Positions 38,640-48,588 of a stretch of DNA of 64,000 bases are shown in pieces. Within the stretch, counting starts at the first letter, position 1, and every line of letters starts with the position of its first letter. A model generated the notes under the pieces. It searched no databases. It saw only the letters and a program-made list of their open reading frames with translations, and was not told the origin of the DNA. The stretch is from Nymphaea colorata (lineage: Eukaryota; Streptophyta; Magnoliopsida; Nymphaeales; Nymphaeaceae). Where the stretch lies: positions 2,397,528-2,461,527 of the forward strand of contig NC_045140.1 of NCBI RefSeq assembly GCF_008831285.2. Reading direction: 5' to 3'. The position numbers and the translations under genes were made by a program.

Positions 38640-38910
38640 CATTAATACTCATAAATCTGTATACGTAAGGGCAATCAAAAGAAAAATATCAGAAAACAGA
38701 AGGAAAAGTATAGGGTGGGGTTCGAGTCGGATTGAAGACTATGTTCAATGGGTTTTTGGTGATGGGACCAGAGCAAGGTTCTGGATTGATAAATGGCATC
38801 GGAGGATACATATTAATGAACTCATTAGCGACTTTTTCTGCTGCTGTGAAACTGCCAGGGAAGCTCTCTCCAAATATTCTGATGGTAGCCTGCTAGAGGT
38901 GATTCATACA
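38640..38910 (+). mobile_element. LINE (L1-type) remnant
   Basis: The frame contains SIGWGSSRIEDYVQWVFGDG followed by TRARFWIDKWHRRIHINELI. This resembles the GDG...RFW.D.W motif after the reverse transcriptase of plant L1 elements (zf-RVT region). No reverse transcriptase motifs remain upstream. 40200-40790, which ends in an AATAAA-containing tail, may be the same element's 3' end. Confidence 0.5.
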
Positions 38911-41900
38911 ACTGACGCAGGTCTTCTAATTTGTCTGGTGATGGACGGTAAAGTCGACACCGGTGGAGCTTGTTTTCTGTTTGTTATCGCTCGGTTTTGT
39001 GGTTTCTTTTTGCTGTCCGTCTTTTAGCAGGTACCGTCTCTGGACCTTCCCGTCATATGATTTCCGGGCTGCCTGGTTCTAGTAGCCGATCTTTTGGTTG
39101 CGCCTTTTGTGGGATGCTGACGCAATGCATTCACATTTCCAGACGATCCCAATTGGATATGCAAACAAAACTTACTTTTCAAGTATTTCATTAGTCATTC
39201 TTTAAGAGGCTCCTCTGCACAGACGGTCAAACCCACGATCAGCTGTTGAGTCCAAGAAGACCAAACGAGTACTCAATCCAGTTGGTTTGACAGCCCTCTG
39301 TGATTAGCCTCAGTTTTTGTTCTTTTGTATCCGATTGTGAATATCATCTGGGTAATTCCCGCAGGCTTTTTCCACAAACGGGTGCTCTTCGGAAAAAGTG
39401 ATGACCCTTGAAGAGAAAAGGAAAGGCTTATGATTCTAACAAGAACATCTTCTCAAGCCATCCGTTGTCCATCTCCCATGGTTCAGAAAGCTGGTTTCAT
39501 CTATTTCACTGCCCTGTAAGGCTGTAAGCTAGGTTCATCACTTGCCATCCTACATCACAGATTCTCATAGAAGAGCACCGTGCCCACTGCCCAATGTTGA
39601 CGCATCTGGACACAGGTGCAGGTACAAGACACGGCTTGGACACTGAAAACTTATATTTTGTATTTCTTTGAATATTTGATGGATGTATCCTCCACCAAAT
39701 TTTTCGCACCAGTACCTACACCCACACCTATAACTGCACCCATGTGACATAGCTTGTACAATTGAGTGCATGTGCGTAAATATGTTTTGCCACATTTTTC
39801 CACTATTCACGAAAAAGAGAGCAGGATCAGGTGACCAAGGATGTAGCTCTGTATATTATTAGAGTTGTTTTGCGCGATTCCTCCACCCAATTCTTTTTCT
39901 TTCTTAAGCACAAAGTTGATCATCCGAGTGCTGCATGAACTGATCTGATTCTCGAACAAACAAGTGCAATATGTGCAATTTCAATTATGAAGGATGCACA
40001 AGCATATATGAATACACTGGGACGGCTGTTGAAAATCTTCACACAAGACGTGCATTCAAGTATGTATAGCAGCATTGTTCGCCTTTAGGATTTTAAACTT
40101 GAAAGTCAGAAAGTATAATACAAACCTTATCTGAAAAGTAAAAGTGAAATAAATGACAGTACTCTGTAAGGAACACATGCTGCACCAGAACTAGACGAAG
40201 TGTGAGCAGAAGGAGATCAGAGTTCGGCTAGAAACAGGGGTTCCGTGGGCTAGCTTGACTGGGATGGAGCGGTACAGGCCAACATCCAGTTTGCGGCCTC
40301 GTATAAGAAGGGCTTTTATGGGCTTGGTGCCCTTGTCACGGAAGCTTATGGCTCGCACTGGTATGGGCTGTCAATGTGGTGTCATGCTTCTGTGTCCTAT
40401 TTGTCCAACTCCAGCAGACGTACTAGATGGATGATGCACCGCTGCCTTGATGAACAGAGCCTCTTGTCTTCCAACAGTAAGCTGCAAAATTCAGTGTAGC
40501 AACCAACAGTTGCATGAGGAACTCATGAGCATGGCTCGATCTGACTCTCCTCAGTCCTCCTCCTGGCTAAGTTCATATTCAGGGTTTCATTTCATTTTCA
40601 GTAACAAGCTACCTGCCACTGATGTTTTTCTTCTGCTGCTGAGCACGCCTTGTACCGAGCTGTTTAAGGAGTGGTAGTGTCTTGAGGGCCGGCCCTCAAT
40701 TTTTGTATAGTTGTTACTGTATCAAGGTTTTCTAGCCTCCATTTTGTTCTTGTATAAATATTTTTTGGCAATAAAGGTTGGGGGACTACTTCCACCGCAG
40801 CTGTTTCCTAGAAATAAATGACAGTAGACCTACATATGAAGCAGTACCCTTTTATGCTAACTGCTAGTTAGCATATGCTGCAAGTCAATCCAATGCTACC
40901 CTTTTGTACCAGCAGCTGCAATTCAATTCAATGCAAGTCTAATTTTTTATTTCCAAACCACTCAGTTAAAATAACAAGCAACTCCACTTCCTGTCAAAAA
41001 AATGGAAAGGATAAGTTTAATCAAATGTCTGAACATGAGCATTTTTTATTAAAATTTACACAAGATGTCACAGAGGATCTGGAAAAGAAAGTCAAAGAGA
41101 ATCTAGTTATTGAGAAATAGGCAACTCAATCGACAATAGAGCAATTCATGTAGGCATAATAAAAAATTGGAAAAAAGAAAAAAGTCAACAGAAAATACAA
41201 ATTATAAATATTTTCACTTACAGTCAACTCCTTGACCATGACAAGGAACTCGCTGAAAATCTTCAAGTTGAAAAAAGTCGAGAGTGAATATGACAAGGTG
41301 TCGCCCATGGCATATACTTATAGCGATCTAACTGACCTGATCTTCCCATAAAAAAGAAGAAAAAGGGAAAAAGCAATAGGTCATCACCCTCTTTGTCCCA
41401 TGTTTACACAGTACGCAGTAATGACATACAGAATCCATGGAAAGCTTTTCAAGAGTGCACTTTGGCCATCAAACTAGTTATCAAACATCATGAACAGCCG
41501 ATTACCATGATATGTAAAGTATAAACTACTGGATCAAACAATAAGCTCTCGACTTAACAAATTAATTGTACTCATGAAAATTGATAAATTAGCCAAGATG
41601 TACAATGTAAAATCATGAAGAAAAAACATGATAAAATGTCAGGCTATATAATCTATGCACCCACGACAATCAAGAGGCGTAAAATACAAACCTTGTGAAA
41701 TTGACAAAAGGAGTCAACACCTACAACATAGAAAGGTACCAGAAACAAATTAACAATTACCAGTTATTAAAATAGTTATAACATTGTATATAATGAAAAT
41801 CAACATTTGAGCATCAAGAAAAGATAAAAAGGAACATTTTAAAATACCTCTAATGCAAACCTCAAATTTTCAGCATTGATATAAGTCATACAACTCTTTT

Positions 41901-43239
41901 CATTGTTAATTAGAAAGGTCAACGAATTTTTTTATTATATCAGCTACTCAATGACTAGCAATATTGTTTTTCCCTTTAAAGGGGAACTAAGGAATGCACC
42001 TGATGTTCGGCCATTCTTCTCTGAAACACCTAGTTTCGGAAGAGCCTCTAGAAATTCGTAGCAAGGCTTTGTCATCACCAAGACCCACATGCAATTTTTT
42101 GACATTGTCAAAGTGAACACACCAAACAAATTTAGTCATTTTAATAAGAATTACTCAACTATTTTTTCATATACCAATAGTTTTGCATAGAGTTAAGGAA
42201 ACCGGTGGAAAATAATAAACACGAGAAAAGATTATTTGAAAATGTTTTGGTTATTTTTAACTCATTAACTTACATAATGTCACTGGCATACAAATTAAAT
42301 TTATTGAAGAATGTGTCTGATGAATTATGCAAAAAAATTAAGCTACTTATAGCATTATTAAAAACTTGGGCCGGTTCTTAGTTATGGGCAAAATCTTAGG
42401 AGCAACTTCCAAAGTTTCCGTCAACAGAATTTCGCTTCCATTATCTGAAATAATATCTATGATGCTAATGGTGCATAACCAAAAGCTATAAAACCCAAAA
42501 ATATGAAGCTATTCAATGATCATATTGGATCAATAGACTAGGTTTAACAAGCAGTATCAAGAACTTGATTGACTTGATGGATCAGTGGCTGAACCTACCA
42601 TTTTATTGGCACATTTAAGACCATTACAATTGTTCTCGGCACATTTAAGATGATTACAAATTTTAAACAAGCTTATTTACTTTGAGCAGCACTTAAAAAA
42701 GGAGTAACTAGAGGAATATCGAAAACAAAAGAAAACTTGCAAAGTAGCAGGTGGAAGCACAAGCAGAAGAAGGGAATTTCAAAGAAAATGTGTGTCAAAA
42801 TAGCAGTTTTTACCCTCAAAGTAAGCATGCAAAGATCATATGGAGCTGGACTTTTTTCAGAGATGCAAAACGTGGAGCTGGACAATCTTGAACCCTTCCA
42901 GTCAAATCCTTACACCAGATTCAGCACACTTAGTCTGCATGGTTTCACTCCAGTCTCCTCTCTCTTCTCAACCATAAGAAGAAAGAAGATGCAACAATCA
43001 TCTAACCTGAACAAGTAACATGGAGTCTGCCACTCTGTCCACCGTATTATATGTAATCTGGTTTCACAAGATGCAGAAATTGCAGTTGTAGGATGCATCG
43101 CCAACAACCAATTTATAACATGTGAATCCTTGAGTTTATAGTTTCAGCGCAACTCAAGGCAAAATTTCAGAATGATCTTGAAATCAATTTCTCTTTCCAT
43201 TGATGTTTCCACTTTGGCTGTTACGCCCTTAGATAAACC
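38911..43239. other. Repeat-rich spacer between CSN3 and the DYW PPR gene
   Basis: Contains the dispersed repeat at 39590-39775, a possible LINE 3' region at 40200-40790 (open stretch QFAASYKKGFYGLGALVTEA, then a tail with GGCAATAAAGG), and AT-rich DNA. Near 41984-42126 and 41220-41310 short minus-strand open stretches look weakly coding but match nothing I know. Confidence 0.45.
39590..39775. repeat. Dispersed repeat related to 31600-31945
   Basis: CACAGGTGCAGGTACAAGACACGG at the left (described here only in outline) and ACCTACACCCACACC...CACCCATGTGACAT at the right flank an AT-rich core with TATTTTGTATTTCTTTG, as in the copy in the CSN3 intron. Edges are approximate. Confidence 0.3.
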
Positions 43240-45570
43240 CTACCAATAGTCTTTGCAGGAGCACAAACCATTCTTGAAATGATGAAACCTATTAGCATCC
43301 CTTAGTACAATTTCCCTTTGAACAAGTCTTGAGACAAACTTGAACCAAGCATGACAATCATTGCAAACTCTAAGATTTTTCATGATCCTTAATGTGCTTC
43401 CATCAGCAGTACTGATCAACCCAAAAGCAACAGCAAGCTTCTCGCTGTGGTGACTCAACAGTTGTTCTTTCAACTCCTCCTCAAGATCATGCAAGACTGA
43501 GCTAGTATCCGGTTGATAACCTAACTCCCTAACTTGACAGCAAAGCTTGCTGACCATTGCATAGATCTGCTCTCTCAGTGGATGAAACGAATCTTGTACA
43601 CCAAAAACATGCACTTTCTTCTTGATTTGAATCCAGCTACATCCTGGTTCTTTCTTTACCTTTCTGTCCTTCATTATCTTCCTAATTTCAGCTGCCTCCT
43701 GCCATTCACCATATGAAGCATATACATTGGCGATTACTGCATATGCTCCACTATTCTCTGGCTCAATCGCTAGTAGTTTCTCTGCTGCCCTTCTGGCCAA
43801 AACCACATTGTTATGAATTCTACATGCTGAGAGGAGGGCACCCCATACCACGACATCTGGTTCGACAGGCATACTTCTAATAAATTCATCAGCCTCTTTT
43901 AGCAAGCCAGCACGCCCAAAAAGATCAATCATGCATGCATAGTGACTCATCTGTGGCTCTATTGCATGCTTTTTATGCATCATCTGGAAATGGTGCCGAC
44001 CTAGATCAACCAACCCTGCATGACTGCAGGCAGCCAGAACACCTATATAAGTAATATGATCAGGCTTTATCCTTTGCTCCATCATCTCATCAAACAGCTC
44101 TATAGCCTCATTTCCTAGACCATGTTGTGCTTTGGCCATGATCATGCTTGTGTAAGACACTGCATCATGCACACCTGCATGCTTGAAAACATATTCAGCA
44201 GCAATCAAGCTTCCACATCGTGCATACATTGTTACAAGTGCATTTGAGACAGAATTTGTTAGCCTAATATCATTTCTAAGCACATGAGCATGCAACTGTT
44301 TGCCATAATCCAAAACTCCAGAGCTTGCACATACACTAAGCAAACAAGCAATAGTGTAGTCATTCGGTTCAATCCCCTCAAGAAACATAATGCGGAAGAG
44401 TGTCAGTGCATCATGATCTAGTCCATGTTGAGCATATCCGACAATCATTGCTGTCCATAATACCACATCCTTATCACAAACCGAATCAAACACATCTCGA
44501 GCAAGCTGCAATTCACCAAATTTGATGTAGCCGTGCATAAGTGCAGTCAATGCAATTACATTAAGATCATGTGTCCGATCAGCAATTTTACGAGCAATTT
44601 CTAGCCTTCCTGACTTTGAGTACATTGCAATTAAGGCATTTCTAAGGGGACCATAAGAATCGAACAGAAATTTTATGATATAGGCATGCAGCTGCATGCC
44701 TGTCTTCAAGAATTCAAGATTGGCACAAGCGGTAATAGTACTGGTTAATGTAAAACTATCAGCTCTAACATGATGGTTTTGCATCTGAACAAATAATTCC
44801 AGTGCCTGCAAGTCAAATCCTTGTTGATTGTACCCCGCAATTACTGAGTTCCATGAGACACAGTCTCGATCAGACATTGTTTCAAACAGCTCTCTAGCTT
44901 GTTCAATCTGACCAGACTGCGCATACAAAGAAATCAAAGAATTCCATGACGAGATGCTCCTCACCCGCATACTGTTGAACACAGCTTGCGCAACTTCCTG
45001 GTCACCGCACTTGGCATACATGTTGAGAAGCGAATTAGCAACAGAGACATATGCACTCAGTCCAAACTTGGCCACACAGGAGTGCACCTTCCTGCCAGTA
45101 TCTAAATCACCAAGCGCAGCACAAGAAGCAAGGATGTTGGTGAACGTGAACTGGGTAGGGACCACACCCTCCCGTATCATCTCTAGCAAAAGCCCGATGG
45201 CATGTTCATGTAGGCCGGAAAGATTCAAGCCGACAATCATGGCAGTCCATGAGATCGAGTCTCGTTCGGGCATCCCGTCGAACAATTTTCGTGCAACTCC
45301 AAGCTGCCCGCATTTGGCGTGCATGGAGATGACGGTGTTCCACGAAGAGATATTCCGTTCAGGCATTTCGTCGAACAATCTGCGTGCATCTTCAACAAGA
45401 CCATTTTTGCCGTAAAAATTGATGAGATTATTGCAGAGGAAGATGCCAACGCGAAAATTCAGTTTCACCAGCAGAGAATGGACGGATTTCCCAGACTTCA
45501 CGTCCCGGGTGTAGAGACAGGATCGCAGAAGAGAGACGTATCGGTCGACGGAGCACGAATCGATACGCAT
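43240..45570 (-). CDS. PPR protein, PLS class with E/E+ and DYW domains (At2g22070-like)
   Basis: Intronless, 776 residues. DYW-class PPR proteins bind specific organelle transcripts and many carry out C-to-U RNA editing in mitochondria or chloroplasts. Repeats of P, L and S type fill residues 1 to about 610 (for example NISSWNTVISMHAKCGQLGVA, shown in part, and DVVLWTAMIVGYAQHG). The E/E+ region follows (EPENSGAYAVIANVYASYGE, KVKKEPGCSWIQI). The C-terminal deaminase-like DYW domain has HSE at about 708-710, CNDC at about 736-739, then RFHHF, CSC and the terminal DYW, so the zinc and catalytic residues are complete. The order of repeats and conserved blocks closely resembles Arabidopsis At2g22070 as I remember it. 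The start at 45570 gives MRIDSCSVDRYVSLLRSC; the N-terminus is short and a targeting peptide is not obvious, so the true start could lie upstream. Confidence 0.95.
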   Translation of the reverse strand: MRIDSCSVDRYVSLLRSCLYTRDVKSGKSVHSLLVKLNFRVGIFLCNNLINFYGKNGLVEDARRLFDEMPERNISSWNTVISMHAKCGQLGVARKLFDGMPERDSISWTAMIVGLNLSGLHEHAIGLLLEMIREGVVPTQFTFTNILASCAALGDLDTGRKVHSCVAKFGLSAYVSVANSLLNMYAKCGDQEVAQAVFNSMRVRSISSWNSLISLYAQSGQIEQARELFETMSDRDCVSWNSVIAGYNQQGFDLQALELFVQMQNHHVRADSFTLTSTITACANLEFLKTGMQLHAYIIKFLFDSYGPLRNALIAMYSKSGRLEIARKIADRTHDLNVIALTALMHGYIKFGELQLARDVFDSVCDKDVVLWTAMIVGYAQHGLDHDALTLFRIMFLEGIEPNDYTIACLLSVCASSGVLDYGKQLHAHVLRNDIRLTNSVSNALVTMYARCGSLIAAEYVFKHAGVHDAVSYTSMIMAKAQHGLGNEAIELFDEMMEQRIKPDHITYIGVLAACSHAGLVDLGRHHFQMMHKKHAIEPQMSHYACMIDLFGRAGLLKEADEFIRSMPVEPDVVVWGALLSACRIHNNVVLARRAAEKLLAIEPENSGAYAVIANVYASYGEWQEAAEIRKIMKDRKVKKEPGCSWIQIKKKVHVFGVQDSFHPLREQIYAMVSKLCCQVRELGYQPDTSSVLHDLEEELKEQLLSHHSEKLAVAFGLISTADGSTLRIMKNLRVCNDCHAWFKFVSRLVQREIVLRDANRFHHFKNGLCSCKDYW

Positions 45571-46802
45571 CGCGCCACCCGATTGGATTCATGTTCGAGG
45601 CATCAGCTGGCATTTGGCTCCTAACCTGAACACGAAAGAAAAATGGTTTGCATGAGAGTTTTGTGGACCGTCTAAAGTCGCAAATGAAGCGTCACAATCT
45701 CTGGTTGTTTCAGACTTCAGAGGACGGATTCCGACCAAAAACGTATTAGAGGACGAAACCAATTTATCTTCTTACTTGCTCTCAAACTATGGCTGTGATT
45801 GTTTATCTCCGATCTGAGTTTCAATGCTCTGCTCACATCTCATACATCAGGTGTTACGACTTAATGTGGATTTGAAACATACATTGCTGAAATCTACAAT
45901 TTCTTCAAATAATAGTTCTCGGGAAGTATGGATTTAAAGAGCAACCTTGTATCGATACAGGGCAGAGCCAGGATTTGATGTTTAGGGGCCCGAATGGTTC
46001 TGAAAAAAAAAAAAAAAAGGATTGAAATTTTTTAATAAAAAACAACTTCTCTTTTCAAAAGTTTTACAGGAACCGAACTAATTTTTTCGAAAACTTTAAT
46101 AGTAATTTAAAATTTTCAAAACTTAAAGAGCTGGGATGGCTCCTGCCGGCCCCCGTTCCCTCCTCGTGCTTGGATACGAGATTCATTGCTAACAAACATT
46201 TTGTGGCGCTATAAGTTGGTGCATATGAGTTGATTGAAGAAGAGACCTTGAAGGAGACCTAAAGCCTAAAGATTTGCTTTAATATTCCTCACAAAAAAAA
46301 TGCCGGCCTTGAAGAAGAGACCTCAATGTGAATATGGGGAGAGAGTGGAAACTCAAGGGGTAACCAACTGATCCTCCTTTTTTTCTTTCTGCTACTCTTT
46401 TCTTTTGTCCACAAATTAGATCCCTCTCTCTCACGAACAAGATTGCCATTACCTATGATTTTCATTGTTGGTATACATGATCGAGGATCGGAAAGACTAC
46501 ACAGGGGCAAACAAGAGAAGCTTAATTCCTTGGCGTGCTTTTATTGGAACGGGCATTATGAGGAATTTAAAATGTTATCATGTCCGAACAAAGAGAAGGA
46601 CACTTGGTGAGAGTTGCTCCTAAACAGCAAACTATGGGGGGTGTGATCAGTATGCCGCTTCTGTATAGGTTTCAAAGCAATCCTGAACCATATAAACAAA
46701 CAAAAAAAGGTAGAAATTTGGCCCTCAAGGCATCACTGCACATCCTGAAGTTTAGTGGTCGACTCCTGACCACAATTAAAAAGGGGAAAATGTTCAGCTT
46801 AC
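45571..46802. other. Spacer with a probable MITE at about 45958-46165
   Basis: From 45958, CAGGGCAGAGCCAGGATTTG leads into an AT-rich core and ends near GGATGGCTCCTGCCGGCCCC. These are the ends of the common plant repeat family with GGGCGGAGCCAGG-like termini. The right edge lacks a clear target duplication. The rest is AT-rich with no gene seen. Confidence 0.4.
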
Positions 46803-47283
46803 CTTGAGTTTGAAATCACAAGTCTCGACTGACGGAGATGTGCATGGCAACAGTGCTCCAAAAGTTTTAGCTGCCGGAAATGTCTGTACCACTGAAGCTC
46901 TGTCTTTGTGAACATGTTTGTGTTCCAAACTTTTCTCCTTTTGAGACAAACTAGATGAAGAGGCTTTAATAAAAGCGATTGTTTTATTGACAGCAACAGG
47001 TTCGGTTTGGGAGCCTTTTCTCCTTTTTCCTTCCTCATATAATCTACATTCGGGCGCATAGGAACCCTTACTCTTTGCTGGTCCATGAATCACATCTAAG
47101 CTAAAGAGTGGTAGAAGTCCACCGTTCAGACTGCAACCTCTCTTCATCTGGTGGAACACTGAAGCTAGGGACCCAATCGTTTCAGTTTTTGGTGTACAGA
47201 TCTGTCAAAGTTTCACGCATCGTTCCAGGAATCTCAACAAGAGGTTGGTCATTGGTGTCGCGCTTTCCGTTTCCCATAAGCAT
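46803..47283 (-). CDS. Unidentified exon-like segments
   Basis: A first open stretch from the ATG at 47283 reads MLMGNGKRDTNDQPLVEIPG. A second, 46803-47158, is open for about 118 codons after a CTTCAG acceptor and ends exactly at a good donor (AAG/GTAAGC); it includes RGCSLNGGLLPLFSLDVIHG and VNKTIAFIKASSSSLSQKEK. A join by an unusually short 58-base intron keeps the frame, but other joins are possible. I recognise no family and found no following exon. It may be a fragment of a lineage-specific gene. Confidence 0.28.
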
Positions 47284-47829
47284 GAAAGTTATTCATTGTT
47301 TTCGTAGTGGGGTTGGGTGAAAAATGATAAACAACTTAAACCGTGGGCATGTGTAACAAGTATCTGCTTCAATCGTGTCCACATCATTTTTTTGTCTCAT
47401 CAACAATTGACGTAGTTCTGTCACCGTGTTTGTCTTTCTGTGAAGACTCCAAGTCTCTGGCCAATCTATAGAAGCAAAACTCTTCTATTTCCATTGTCTA
47501 GCTTAAATGGTCGTCTTGCTTTGCATCGTTTTCATCTTGAATTTGACCGAGCGCCTAACGATGTCGGCAGAATATGCAGTATGTGCATTTTCTTTTCCTT
47601 AGATTCAGTCATTTTTTTTCAATCAGTGTAGCCAATTGCTTGACGGAAGTTTATTATGACTCACATTTAGGCGGACAGAAATTAGGGATCGGTTTCATGC
47701 CTATAAATGTTACCAACCTCTGTTTTCATTGCTTTGCCGTCGAGGTTTGGGATCCATCTCTGTTATAACTTCGTTTGCCTGCTTATTATATGGTTCTTGA
47801 AGAATTTATAGTTCGGTTTGGGTTTGCAG

Positions 47830-48160
47830 TGGCTCTCTGAGTAGAAGTTGGTGGTCGCTCTACTTCACCTGGCTCCGGCATTTACAGAAGGAGGTTGATT
47901 ACAATCTTCAGGTAACTGAAAGGGAATTTTTGCTGCTATTCCTTCAGATACTTTTGCATCATCTTATTGTCAATCCTGTCTTAAATCAACTTCCGTACCG
48001 GATAGTACATACATATATCGTATTTCACGTTGAATAGGATCCATTCAGGATTCAGTCAGCACGCCGTTCACGATGGCATGGAAATGATGCCTGGATTGTA
48101 GAGGAATACAAGAGCTGGCTTGTCTTCAAGGCAAAAGCCCACGGTCCTGTCCGCCCGGGA
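47830..48160 (+). CDS. Unidentified pair of exon-like segments
   Basis: 47830-47911 follows a TTTGCAG acceptor and is open (SGSLSRSWWSLYFTWLRHLQ, then KEVDYNLQ) up to a GTAACT donor. 48038-48160 follows an AATAG acceptor in matching phase and is open for 41 codons (DPFRIQSARRSRWHGNDAWI, then VEEYKSWLVFKAKAHGPVRPG in part). The Trp- and Arg-rich composition looks coding. I could not name a family or find flanking exons. It lies 430 bases upstream of the NPF8 gene on the same strand and could be a remnant. Confidence 0.28.
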
Positions 48161-48588
48161 GTTTTCTTTTCTTTTTTTTTTCCCATCTGAGTTTAAGTTT
48201 TTGCTGGTACACGTTGGGTGATCAGGTTGTTTTGTAGCAGAACGGCTTTTATAGCTCTGAAACAGTCAGTCAAAATGATTAGAACTGGTAAAAATCGCGC
48301 TTCCTAGCAAGCACAAACAAGATATTGAAAATCACTATCCCTTGCATATATATGGGAATCACGATTCCCCGTACCATAGGACACAATTCCATTGCTCAGG
48401 GTTCTGGTTCCATCATATGTAAATCCTGCTCTTGTTACATGACAATTCTGAACTGCACAGCCCAGAAATTGTCTCCCTAGTCATATGCTCTAATGTTTCT
48501 CATCGCCGACTCTAATACCACCGATTTTTAGATCAATCGCAGAAGGAAGGAACTGTACGGAACTGCCGGACTATCCGGTTAAGCGCAT

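Noticed and set aside
41126..42129. Scattered minus-strand open stretches near 41.2 and 42.0 kb
   Set aside because: Short, not joinable with confidence, and no family recognised.
44954..45624. Plus-strand frames over the DYW PPR gene
   Set aside because: Antisense shadows of a strongly supported coding gene.
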